Origin: Chloroflexi bacterium CFX4 | Lineage (GTDB): Bacteria; Chloroflexota; Anaerolineae; Aggregatilineales; UBA2796 | Assembly (NCBI GenBank): GCA_021404685.1 | Contig: QWHC01000013.1 | Location: 1 to 64,000, forward strand | DNA length: 64,000 nt | Reading direction: 5' to 3' | In this document: piece after piece, positions 1-7,790 of the stretch | Layout of the letters: the number at the start of each line of letters is the position of its first letter | Numbering within the stretch: position 1 is the stretch's first letter | The notes under the pieces: model-generated | The model's input: the letters and a program-made list of their open reading frames with translations, nothing else | The model's database searches: none | What the model was told of the DNA's origin: nothing | Translations under genes and position numbers: made by a program

Positions 1-57
1 TGGAGTCTCTTTCGAGAAGGACGGCAGGCGTTTCTCCGCGCCACCTCACCGCCGCTC
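1..57 (+). repeat. Repeat X, copy 1 (inverted mate at 1837-1891)
   Basis: The first 57 bases align to the reverse complement of 1837-1891. The shared block is GGCGTTTCTnCGC followed by CCACCTCACCGCC and CTC, and both copies begin TGGAG on their own strand. The two copies bracket the TIR/nuclease gene in inverted orientation. The repeat may continue left of the window. It carries no convincing ORF. Confidence 0.5.
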
Positions 58-70
58 GTAGTTTAGTGTC

Positions 71-205
71 GCCCCTCAGCCGCCTGCGGGGAAAGGGAAG
101 CAACGGGGGCGGGAGTGCGGTTAGGGTAAACACCTTTAAAGGTGAGGCTTATGCGAGTGCTGCACACGATTTTTCGCAGTTCATACCCTTGATCCTCACC
201 GCTCC
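71..205 (+). repeat. Repeat Y, copy A
   Basis: This degenerate intergenic repeat shares a core GGGGAAAGGGAAGC, then GGGCGGGAGT, a CACACG block and a CCTTGATCnTC block with 1701-1815 in the same orientation. It also matches 59379-59470 in the CATACCCTT...CACC block. The core sits beside a C-run/G-run palindrome. A short ORF crosses it but looks like chance. Confidence 0.5.
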
Positions 206-211
206 ACAAGC

Positions 212-235
212 AAAAAGGACTTGCCCTACGCAAGT
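212..235 (-). terminator. Rho-independent terminator of the TIR/nuclease gene
   Basis: On the minus strand, ACTTGC and GCAAGT form a 6-bp stem around a GTAGG loop, followed by CC and five T. It lies about 10 bases past the stop codon of the TIR/nuclease gene, where a terminator is expected. Confidence 0.55.
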
Positions 236-244
236 TTATCGCCT

Positions 245-1477
245 TTAGTTGCCCAGCAACTGTGGCGTAGTGAGCATCTGAAGCCCATCAATATTCAGGA
301 CGCTCATCTTATACATGCGCCGTAACTCCTCACAGGTCTGCTCAGGCGTCTCAAGCAAGATGAGGTGAACCTGCTCAGGCGGCAACCCCATGTTGCGTGC
401 CAGCACCGAGTATTTATAGATGCGCTCTTGATAGTCCGACGTTTTGGTCTCAAACCATAAGATGCGTCCACCTATGCCTACACTCAGCAGCAAATCAAAT
501 TCAAAGTTCCGATCTTCAGGCAGGATGACTTGCGCGTTATGCACAATAGCAAAGGGTATGTTGGACATAAGAAGCACCTTGCTCAGATGAGCGCGTGTGA
601 AGCGTTCTAACCAGCCGCCGGTGAAAAAGTTATAGGCAATTGGCGTGCGGCTTGGGCGTGCTGTGAGCTTGAACTGCGGCGCTCTCCGATAATCGTAGTA
701 TTCCAGAAAGGCGAGGCGGCGCAGCTCAGTGCAGAGTTGTGTGCTGTCTGCGATGCAACGGTCGCCACAACCTGACAAGTTGACGGTAAACGTCTCGCCA
801 TTGGTTAAGCTCCGTTTGATGTGTTGGTAGACGAGTCTGATGTGTGGATAGCGCATTCCCATCAACAGTGCAATGCGGTCAAGCACCTCATCATGTTCCT
901 GAGGCTCTCCAACACTGCGTATTGTGATCCCTGCATCAGCAAGGAACTGGTGGATATCTTCCACCGTTGGATAAGCCGCTTTTGGCTCATCCATCTGCCC
1001 TTCAGCAGGGGCAGCCTCTGAAGGGGCAGAGGCTGCCGGTGCGCTGTGACCATTCAAGGTATGCAGCGTTTGGACGAGTTCCCAAAAACGTTCTTTTGTG
1101 TTTATTCGGAAGGGATATCGGTCGAGCAATTCTTTCAACTCATCAGGGAGTTCGGTTTCTGTAGGAAGGTGCCCATCAGGGAATAAGATGGGTTGAACGG
1201 GCTTGCCTTTCTCTAGAGCAAGCGACAGCGCAGTGCGATCAGGATCGCTGGGATGGGTCAGCCAACCATCATTCGACGATTTACCGCTAAATAGAACAAG
1301 GACAAGTTCAATGCGCTCAAAGGCATTTTGTAAACTTGTCCTTACTGAGCCGCCAAAAGGCACCAGCCTCGCGGCGCCAAGCGTGAAGGTATGGTTAGGT
1401 AAGTAATTCTGCAACGTTCGCACAAAAACTGCGGCGTGTTGCTCATCGGGATGTGCCAGAACAAGGGCATATGCCAT
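245..1477 (-). CDS. TIR-like domain fused to a Card1/Can2-like nuclease domain; candidate defence effector
   Basis: The product is 410 aa. The ATG at 1477 is chosen over one 36 bases upstream because GAGGAG lies 9 bases before it. Residues 1-138 resemble a TIR or TIR-like fold: an opening strand, the VLVLFSGKSS strand, a W-containing loop, and then EKGKPVQPIL. The glutamate expected four residues before the final helix alanine appears to be Ala, so NADase activity is doubtful. An Ala/Pro/Ser-rich linker spans about 144-168. Residues 282-400 match the PD-(D/E)xK nuclease region of Card1/Can2 (DUF1887) proteins: GGWLE at 288-291, FEFD with Asp328, WFETK with Glu343 and Lys345, and a late VLNIDGL strand. 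In CRISPR type III Card1 a CARF domain precedes the nuclease; here the TIR-like domain takes that place. The gene stands alone between repeats. Nuclease call fairly sure; TIR call moderate; defence role inferred. Confidence 0.65.
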   Translation of the reverse strand: MAYALVLAHPDEQHAAVFVRTLQNYLPNHTFTLGAARLVPFGGSVRTSLQNAFERIELVLVLFSGKSSNDGWLTHPSDPDRTALSLALEKGKPVQPILFPDGHLPTETELPDELKELLDRYPFRINTKERFWELVQTLHTLNGHSAPAASAPSEAAPAEGQMDEPKAAYPTVEDIHQFLADAGITIRSVGEPQEHDEVLDRIALLMGMRYPHIRLVYQHIKRSLTNGETFTVNLSGCGDRCIADSTQLCTELRRLAFLEYYDYRRAPQFKLTARPSRTPIAYNFFTGGWLERFTRAHLSKVLLMSNIPFAIVHNAQVILPEDRNFEFDLLLSVGIGGRILWFETKTSDYQERIYKYSVLARNMGLPPEQVHLILLETPEQTCEELRRMYKMSVLNIDGLQMLTTPQLLGN

Positions 1478-1527
1478 GCTGGGATGCTCCTCTCTCCATA
1501 AAAACGGACTCAATAGGATGGTGCAGC

Positions 1528-1551
1528 GCGTCCTTTAATAATAAAGAACGC
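1528..1551 (-). promoter_or_regulatory. Hairpin in the leader of the TIR/nuclease gene
   Basis: GCGTTCTTTA and TAAAGGACGC pair over 10 bp with one G-U, around a TTAT loop. It lies between the predicted promoter and the ribosome binding site of the gene starting at 1477. With no T-run it is not a terminator; it may be an operator or an mRNA structure. The rest of 1478-1904 holds a promoter candidate and repeats Y and X, with no gene seen. Confidence 0.35.
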
Positions 1552-1592
1552 ATACTTATCTGGCGGGAGGTATTTTAAGTGCATTTTGTGAT

Positions 1593-1622
1593 AATATAGT
1601 TATTGGAGTCTTAAAACGTAAA
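1593..1622 (-). promoter_or_regulatory. Candidate promoter for the TIR/nuclease gene
   Basis: TTTACG, an 18-base spacer and TATATT lie on the minus strand in an AT-rich stretch. This would give a leader of about 110 bases that includes the hairpin at 1528-1551. The -35 match is weak. Confidence 0.35.
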
Positions 1623-1700
1623 CATGCAAAGGTGAAAAGAAGATAAGTTAAATTTTGACTTTGGGTATGCTAGGGGAGCATACCTTGTGGGCGTGTGCTG

Positions 1701-1815
1701 AGCCTCGCCCTTTCCCCGCCGGCAGGGGAAAGGGAAGCGAAGGGTGTGGGGCGGGAGTACGGTGCGGCAAAGGTGCTTCACACGCCTTTGCAGCGCATAG
1801 CCTTGATCTTCGCCA
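1701..1815 (+). repeat. Repeat Y, copy B
   Basis: This copy matches 71-205 in the same orientation and 59379-59470. It includes a near-palindrome in which CCCTTTCCCC pairs with GGGGAAAGGG. Copies A and B are direct repeats on either side of the TIR/nuclease gene. Confidence 0.5.
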
Positions 1816-1836
1816 TGCCTTGCTTCCCATAGGTGG

Positions 1837-1891
1837 GAGTGGCGGTGAGGTGGTGCGCAGAAACGCCTTAGCGTTGCCCTCAAGCGCTCCA
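1837..1891 (-). repeat. Repeat X, copy 2 (inverted relative to 1-57)
   Basis: The reverse complement matches 1-57, with GGCGTTTCTGCGC, CCACCTCACCGCC and the outer TGGAG conserved. It ends just before the metX stop codon. Confidence 0.5.
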
Positions 1892-1904
1892 CAGCGCGCA
1901 GACG

Positions 1905-3089
1905 TCAGGTAGCATGGCTGTGCAATTGCTGCCACTGGCGATTCAGATAGCCACCAACCAACTGCGTCATGGTCTCCACTTCCACCAAAAAGGAGTCATG
2001 CCCTAAGTGTGCCTGCACATGATGATATTCAACCGAACGTCCTGCTAAGGCGTCTACCAACTCACGGGCTTGTGCCGCTGTGTAGAGCCAATCGCTGGAA
2101 AAGCTGATGACCAGGAAGCGCGCCTTCACGCCTTGCAGTGCTTCTGCCAACGTGCTGTAGCCTTCTGCGATGTCGAAATAATCGAGCGCCTTTGTGATGT
2201 ACAGGTAGCTGTTGGCATCAAAACGGCGCACGAATTTCTCACCCTGATACTGTAAGTAGCTCTCTACAGCAAATTCAGTGCCAAAGGTGTAGCGGTGCTG
2301 GTTGGCAGTTTGCAAAGCGCGGCTGAACTTCACTTCTAGCGAGTGTTCGCTCATATAGGTGATATGCCCAACCATGCGCGCCACTGCCAAGCCAGCGGCA
2401 GGCGGCGTGCGCCCATAGTAGTTGCCGTTATTCCAGTTCGGATCAGCATAGATTGCTTGACGCCCAATCTCGTTAAAGGCGATGTTCTGTGCGGACGAGC
2501 GCGGCGTGCTGGCAAGAAACAGCACGGTCTCCACCCGATCAGGATAATCCACCGCCCATTGCAACGCCTGCATACCACCCATGCTGCCGCCTGCAACCGC
2601 GAACAAACGCTGAATGCCCAGATAATCCATCAGGTGGCGCTGCGCCTGCACCATATCCGCAATGGTGATGATCGGGAAGCGCAAGGCATACGGTTTGCCA
2701 TCCGCCGCAAGGGAAGCAGGGCCGGTGCTGCCTTGGCAACCACCGATCACGTTGCTGCAAATCACAAAGTAGCGGTCAGTATCAAACATTTTGCCCGCGC
2801 CAACTGCATCATCCCACCAACCGGGCGGCTCATTCGGATCGTGGGTGTGGTAGCCCGCCACATGAGCATCGCCCGAAAGCGCGTGGCAGATCAAGATCGC
2901 GTTAGAGCGCTGCGCGTTCAGCTTGCCGTAGGTTTCGTAGGCAAGGGTGAAGCCTTCTAAGGTTTTGCCGCTGCGTAGGTGCAACGGCTGTGCAAAATGG
3001 GCGTGCTGGCGGCGCACAATCCCAACCGAGTGCTGTCGGGTGCGGCGCGCAGCCGTCAGTCGTTCGCTGTTATGTGTGCTTTCCAACAT
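1905..3089 (-). CDS. metX: Homoserine O-acetyltransferase
   Basis: This 394-aa enzyme acetylates homoserine with acetyl-CoA, the activating step for methionine synthesis by direct sulfhydrylation. It has the MetX alpha/beta-hydrolase fold. The nucleophile is Ser169 in GGSMGG, with Asp333 in SFSSDWLYT and His364 in AHLGHDSF completing the triad. The family signatures LICHALSGDAH and GWWDDAVG are present. Length is typical. The N-terminal ~30 residues are not conserved-looking, so the exact start is uncertain. It follows metY by 78 bases on the same strand and is probably co-transcribed, placing it under the cysteine/methionine leader at 4743-4909. Some MetX-like enzymes use succinyl-CoA; the paired MetY favours the acetyl route. 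Confidence 0.93.
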   Translation of the reverse strand: MLESTHNSERLTAARRTRQHSVGIVRRQHAHFAQPLHLRSGKTLEGFTLAYETYGKLNAQRSNAILICHALSGDAHVAGYHTHDPNEPPGWWDDAVGAGKMFDTDRYFVICSNVIGGCQGSTGPASLAADGKPYALRFPIITIADMVQAQRHLMDYLGIQRLFAVAGGSMGGMQALQWAVDYPDRVETVLFLASTPRSSAQNIAFNEIGRQAIYADPNWNNGNYYGRTPPAAGLAVARMVGHITYMSEHSLEVKFSRALQTANQHRYTFGTEFAVESYLQYQGEKFVRRFDANSYLYITKALDYFDIAEGYSTLAEALQGVKARFLVISFSSDWLYTAAQARELVDALAGRSVEYHHVQAHLGHDSFLVEVETMTQLVGGYLNRQWQQLHSHAT

Positions 3090-3167
3090 GCTCTTCTCAC
3101 AGAACGCTTTGCCGAACAGTTAGCATTGCCTGTGCCACGTAGCGCAGCACAGGCAGCAGGAACAAGT

Positions 3168-4562
<1,395 letters not shown>

Positions 4563-4565
4563 CTA

Positions 4566-4637
4566 AGGTGGTGACGGGAATCGAACCCGTGCCTAGTGAT
4601 TTTGCAGACCACCGCGTTTCCACTTCGCCACACCACC
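4566..4637 (-). tRNA. trnC: tRNA-Cys (GCA)
   Basis: The 72-nt cloverleaf has acceptor arms GGTGGTG and CACCACC with discriminator T, as expected for tRNA-Cys. The anticodon stem GTGGT/ATCAC holds loop CTGCAAA with anticodon GCA. The T arm contains GGGTTCGATTCCC. CCA is not encoded. It lies between a minus-strand terminator and metY on the same strand, and no strong promoter of its own was found, so it may be read from the leader promoter. Confidence 0.95.
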
Positions 4638-4687
4638 ATATATAAGATAGAAAATTCACACTGAATATTTGAGTTTGCATGCAGACA

Positions 4688-4721
4688 ACAAAAAAGCTCC
4701 GGCACACTGGCTCGGAGCTTT
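4688..4721 (-). terminator. Terminator hairpin of the Cys/Met leader (attenuator candidate)
   Basis: On the minus strand AAAGCTCCG and CGGAGCTTT form a 9-bp stem around an 11-base loop, running into six T. No conventional gene lies upstream, only the 32-codon leader ORF. It therefore ends a short transcript before tRNA-Cys and metY, as an attenuator would. Confidence 0.7.
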
Positions 4722-4742
4722 ACAAACGCGCCCTAGAAATGG

Positions 4743-4841
4743 CTAGGCGTGTTGCAGCCGAATGCCATAGTGCCTTGCACTATGTCTCTCGCAACACATC
4801 ATACAGTCATTTAGGTTAGCGCTTGCGGTTAGGTAATTCAT
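4743..4841 (-). CDS. Putative Cys/Met leader peptide (attenuation ORF), 32 aa
   Basis: The ATG-to-TAG ORF encodes 32 residues; residues 12-17 read DCMMCC, with codons TGT ATG ATG TGT TGC in a row for 13-17. A weak GAG ribosome site lies 6 bases before the ATG, and a good promoter places the transcript start about 32 bases upstream. The codons for Cys16 and Cys17 form the 5' arm of a stem (GTGTTGC at 4797-4791) whose 3' arm GCAACAC falls just before the stop. A terminator follows, then tRNA-Cys, metY and metX. This is the architecture of a ribosome-stalling leader sensing cysteine or methionine supply. The ORF itself is read directly; its role is inferred. A chance ORF within a non-coding RNA is the alternative. 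Confidence 0.6.
   Translation of the reverse strand: MNYLTASANLNDCMMCCERHSARHYGIRLQHA
4749..4797 (-). promoter_or_regulatory. Long stem-loop of the leader, overlapping its Cys codons
   Basis: GTGTTGC (4797-4791) pairs with GCAACAC (4755-4749). Inside it CATAGTGC and GCACTATG form an 8-bp stem with a 3-base loop. A smaller hairpin, CCTAG/CTAGG at 4732-4747, overlaps the leader stop codon. A ribosome stalled at the Cys codons would block the outer 5' arm. I do not see a clean mutually exclusive antiterminator. Confidence 0.55.
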
Positions 4842-4879
4842 TAGATACTCAAATTCAGGATTTACCCTATCTGAGAAGT

Positions 4880-4909
4880 AGTGTAACACAGCCTTTGAAA
4901 ATTACGCAA
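4880..4909 (-). promoter_or_regulatory. Sigma70-type promoter of the Cys/Met leader
   Basis: TTGCGT, an 18-base spacer and TACACT lie on the minus strand. The predicted start near 4873 gives a transcript of about 184 nt ending at the terminator. No gene is seen between here and the rnd promoter at 5050. Confidence 0.6.
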
Positions 4910-5049
4910 GGGGCAGTTTTAGAGGGGCGCGGTGAATAAGGAATCAGAAGGTGCGAGGCGGGCTTTCGGGTGCAATAAAAGCTGACCTGCGGACGGTTCG
5001 CTCAATTGGGGCAGCACACCCTTCACGCCTTCGCGCATTCCCAAATAGC

Positions 5050-5078
5050 TTGTCAAGTTGCGCGCTTAGCGCTAGACT
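5050..5078 (+). promoter_or_regulatory. Sigma70-type promoter of rnd
   Basis: TTGTCA, a 17-base spacer and TAGACT are present. The predicted start near 5085 leaves a leader of about 40 bases before the GTG at 5126. Confidence 0.55.
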
Positions 5079-5125
5079 GATGTTAGAAGTGTAAGCAGGC
5101 GCGCCAATTATGTAAGAGAGAGCAG

Positions 5126-6337
5126 GTGCAGCCTACCCTTCACCCATTACGCATCGCAGCGATACAGAAAACACGAGAATCCATGCCCGCCGCCAAACGC
5201 CCTTCGCTCAGCATGATTGCCAGCGCGCCTGATCTGCACGCGCTAACTGAACGGCTTGCCCAAGAACCGTTGATTGCCGTTGACACCGAGTCGAACAGCC
5301 TGTTTGCCTACCGTGAGCGCGTTTGCCTCATTCAGCTCTCTACGCGCAGTGCCGATTATATTGTTGATCCGCTGGCAATTGACGATCTCGCGCCGCTGGG
5401 CGCGCTGTTTGCTGCACCGCACATTGAAAAAGTGCTGCACGCCGCCGAGAACGACATCATGGTGCTGCGCCGCGATTTTGACTTCCGCTTCGTCAACATT
5501 TTCGATACGGCAGCCGCAGCACGCATTATTGGGCGCAAAGCGGTTGGGCTTGCCAGCATGTTGGAAGAATTCTTCGGTGTGGTGCTGGATAAGCGCTATC
5601 AGCGCGCCAATTGGGCAGCGCGCCCAATCCCTCCCGAACAGCTTGACTACGCACGTATGGATACGCACTACCTGCCTACGCTGCGCGATATTCTCTATGA
5701 GCAGTTGGTACGCGGCGATCACCTGGCAGAGGCACTCGAAACCTTCGAGACGCTGACCACTGTGCAGCAAAGCCTTGCTCAATTTGACCCCGATGGCTTT
5801 TGGTATAACAACCATGCCCGCGATCTCTCGCGGCGGCAAATGGCAATCCTGCGCGAACTCTATCTGCTGCGCGACCAGCTTGCTCAGGCGCGTGACGTGC
5901 CGCCCTTCAAGGTGCTGAACGATGAAGCGTTAGCACATTTGGCACGCCGTGCGCCGCAGACATTAGATGATCTGTATGCGGTTCAAGGCGTTGGCAATAC
6001 CTTGATCGCCCGCAGCGGCAGCGCCCTGCTTGCCGCCATTGCGGCAGGGCTGCGTGCGCCGCTGCCTTCCCGACCAGAGCAAGCCCGCCAAGACGCCAAC
6101 ACCCTTGCGCGCTACAATGCGCTGCGCGAATGGCGCAAAGGGCGCGCCACCGCACGCGGCGTGGAGAGCGATGTCATTGTGCCGAAAGAGGCGCTGTGGG
6201 CAATGGCGGAAAATCCGCCGCGCAACCTTGCCGATCTTGAGCGCGTGCCGAGTTTGGGCGCCTGGCGGCGCGCCCAATATGGCGCAGCCTTGCTAGAAGT
6301 GTTGGCGAATGTGCCTGAAGAAGATGTAAGCGACTAG
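5126..6337 (+). CDS. rnd: Ribonuclease D (DEDDy 3'-5' exonuclease with HRDC domains)
   Basis: This 403-aa 3'-5' exoribonuclease acts in tRNA and stable-RNA 3' maturation. The N-terminal DEDD domain shows Exo I in AVDTESNSL (Asp and Glu near 53-55), Exo II in HAAENDIMVLRRDF, and Exo III in DYARMDTHYL with the Tyr and Asp of the DEDDy class. The second half carries two HRDC-like helical regions, near 235-305 and 325-395. GTG at 5126 follows a purine run (GAGAGAG); an ATG at 5183 (residue 20) is an alternative, since homology begins only near residue 30. The gene stands alone behind its own promoter and converges on the acyl-CoA dehydrogenase gene. Confidence 0.9.
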   Translation: MQPTLHPLRIAAIQKTRESMPAAKRPSLSMIASAPDLHALTERLAQEPLIAVDTESNSLFAYRERVCLIQLSTRSADYIVDPLAIDDLAPLGALFAAPHIEKVLHAAENDIMVLRRDFDFRFVNIFDTAAAARIIGRKAVGLASMLEEFFGVVLDKRYQRANWAARPIPPEQLDYARMDTHYLPTLRDILYEQLVRGDHLAEALETFETLTTVQQSLAQFDPDGFWYNNHARDLSRRQMAILRELYLLRDQLAQARDVPPFKVLNDEALAHLARRAPQTLDDLYAVQGVGNTLIARSGSALLAAIAAGLRAPLPSRPEQARQDANTLARYNALREWRKGRATARGVESDVIVPKEALWAMAENPPRNLADLERVPSLGAWRRAQYGAALLEVLANVPEEDVSD

Positions 6338-6361
6338 GGATCAGTTCGTCTAATCCCTAGT
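6333..6361. terminator. Hairpin between convergent rnd and acyl-CoA dehydrogenase genes
   Basis: ACTAGGGAT and ATCCCTAGT form a perfect 9-bp stem with an 11-base loop that overlaps the rnd stop codon. There is no T-run, but its position between convergent genes suggests a weak bidirectional terminator. Confidence 0.4.
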
Positions 6362-6373
6362 GCGCTTGCATCG

Positions 6374-7564
6374 CTAGACGATTGCGGAAATGCCCGTAAT
6401 ATCCCGCCCGACAACCAGCGTGTTGATCTCGTTGGTGCCTTCGTAGGTATAGACAGCTTCCATATCGGCAAAATGGCGCGCCACATGGTTTTCCAGCAAA
6501 ATGCCATTGCCGCCTAAAATCTCGCGCCCAAGCGCCACCACTTGGCGCGCTGTGGCGGCATTATGCACTTTGGCAAGGCTTGCCTGTCCGTCGGTCAGTT
6601 TGCCCTCATCGGCGAGCTGGCTCAGGCGCAGCGTGAAAAGCTGCATCGCCGTGATCTCGCCCAGCATCCGCACCAGCTTATCCTGGATCATCTGAAAGCC
6701 GGCAATTGGCTTGCCGAACACTTGGCGCTGCTTGGCATAGGCAAGCGCGTACTCATAGGCTGCCATCGCCGCGCCCACAGCTTCCCACGCTACACCGACC
6801 CGCGTTACCATCAGCACCTTTGCCACATCGCGGAAGCTATTGCAGCGCTCCAGACGGTTGGCAGCAGGCACAACGACATTCTCCAGTTTTATATCCGCGT
6901 TGATGATGGCACGTTTGGCAATTTTGCCCTCGATAGGCGTGGCGGTGTAGCCTGCCATCTTCTTCGGCTCGACCACAAAGGCGTTCACTTGCCCTGTCTC
7001 CGTGTTGCGCGCAAAGATGATCGCCAAATCTGCCAACGTTGCGTTGCCGATCCAGCGTTTCGCACCGTTCAAGATGTAATTGTCGCCATCACGGACGGCT
7101 GTTGTCAGTGGTTGGCTGGCGTTCGATCCGCCTTGTGGTTCGGTCAGCCCAAAGCAGCCGAGCAACTCCATGCGCGCCATGGCAGGCAGCCAGCGCTCTT
7201 TCTGCTCATCGCTGCCCAGCGCCTCAATGCTGCCCATCGCCAAGCCGCTGTGAACACCAAAAAAGGTGCTGATGCTGGCATCGCCGCGCCCAAGTTCCAT
7301 CGCCATCACGCCCATCGCTACCTGCGAAAGACCGGGACAGCCATAGCCTTTAATGGTTGCGCCTGCGAGACCAAGGGCTGCCAGCTTTGGCACCAATTCG
7401 TGTGGAAACTCGCCGCGTTCCCAGTAACCATTGATGATCGGCTCAACTTCACGAGTCATAAAGGTACGGATCAGGTGGCGTGCCTCGCGTTCTTCAGGCG
7501 AGAGCAAATCGTCCAGGCGGTAGAAATCAACAGCGCTCAGCGTGGCTTGCGTCACGTCAGCCAT
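6374..7564 (-). CDS. Acyl-CoA dehydrogenase, glutaryl-CoA dehydrogenase-like
   Basis: This FAD-dependent enzyme (396 aa) oxidises acyl-CoA thioesters. It shows the family signatures CFGLTEPQGGSN (FAD/substrate binding), KRWIGN, RQVFGKPIAGFQ and a C-terminal TYEGTNEINTLVVGRDITG, whose Glu is the expected catalytic base. These blocks resemble glutaryl-CoA dehydrogenases more than chain-length-specific enzymes, but the substrate is not certain. The ATG at 7564 (GTGAGG 9 bases upstream) is preferred over a TTG at 7585. Directly upstream lie a promoter and a perfect 8-bp inverted repeat just past the -10, so a repressor probably controls it. Confidence 0.88.
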   Translation of the reverse strand: MADVTQATLSAVDFYRLDDLLSPEEREARHLIRTFMTREVEPIINGYWERGEFPHELVPKLAALGLAGATIKGYGCPGLSQVAMGVMAMELGRGDASISTFFGVHSGLAMGSIEALGSDEQKERWLPAMARMELLGCFGLTEPQGGSNASQPLTTAVRDGDNYILNGAKRWIGNATLADLAIIFARNTETGQVNAFVVEPKKMAGYTATPIEGKIAKRAIINADIKLENVVVPAANRLERCNSFRDVAKVLMVTRVGVAWEAVGAAMAAYEYALAYAKQRQVFGKPIAGFQMIQDKLVRMLGEITAMQLFTLRLSQLADEGKLTDGQASLAKVHNAATARQVVALGREILGGNGILLENHVARHFADMEAVYTYEGTNEINTLVVGRDITGISAIV

Positions 7565-7585
7565 AGGGAAAAACCTCACTTGCAA

Positions 7586-7607
7586 TAATCAAATATGCGT
7601 TTGATTA
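7586..7607 (-). promoter_or_regulatory. Palindromic operator upstream of the acyl-CoA dehydrogenase gene
   Basis: TAATCAAA, six bases and TTTGATTA form a perfect 8-bp inverted repeat. It begins just past the -10 and ends 22 bases before the start codon, typical for a TetR- or MarR-type repressor site. The cognate regulator is not identifiable from the window. Confidence 0.6.
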
Positions 7608-7608
7608 A

Positions 7609-7637
7609 AGCATACACAAAAGTGTGGCACTTGGCAA
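7609..7637 (-). promoter_or_regulatory. Promoter of the acyl-CoA dehydrogenase gene
   Basis: TTGCCA, a 17-base spacer and TATGCT lie on the minus strand. The predicted start falls inside the palindrome at 7586-7607. Confidence 0.6.
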
Positions 7638-7730
7638 GTTTGGGTTTGGCGGAAAGTGGCGACGCTATAGCGCTTGTCCCAACCTTCACCACGTTCCTGC
7701 CTGATTGCTACAGCCTAAAGTGCAAAAGTA

Positions 7731-7776
7731 TGCTATGATCAGATAAATTGACAGCGTTTTTAGTTTGATGTACTGT
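7731..7776 (+). promoter_or_regulatory. Promoter region of the SufR-like regulator (two overlapping candidates)
   Basis: An extended -10, TGCTATGAT, lies at 7731-7739. Downstream, TTGACA (7748-7753), 17 bases and TACTGT (7771-7776) make a second promoter whose start would leave only about 7 bases before the ATG at 7791. Use of the first would keep AGGA at 7778-7781 as the ribosome site. Confidence 0.5.
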
Positions 7777-7790
7777 TAGGATACGCTCTC

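Noticed and set aside
66..248. 60-aa plus-strand ORF over repeat Y
   Set aside because: It runs across the repeat and against the terminator of the TIR/nuclease gene, has no ribosome site and resembles nothing.
245..1477. Active NADase of Thoeris or CBASS type
   Set aside because: The glutamate expected in catalytic TIR domains seems to be Ala, and no ThsA, cyclase or other partner gene is adjacent.
1611..1935. Overlapping ORFs of 85-95 aa on both strands
   Set aside because: They lie within repeats Y and X, where composition keeps frames open, and they have no ribosome sites or recognisable content.
2343..2960. 205-aa plus-strand ORF opposite metX
   Set aside because: It is a long antisense shadow of metX with no ribosome site; metX keeps all catalytic motifs.
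4690..4873. Possible SAM riboswitch, T-box or 6S RNA in the metY leader
   Set aside because: Conserved elements of SAM-I/II riboswitches and the T-box (such as AGGGTGG) are not seen. The length suits 6S RNA but no paired ends are found. The Cys/Met leader ORF explains the layout better.
6542..7588. 348-aa plus-strand ORF opposite the acyl-CoA dehydrogenase gene
   Set aside because: It is an antisense shadow with a composition typical of reverse reading; the minus-strand gene shows every family motif.
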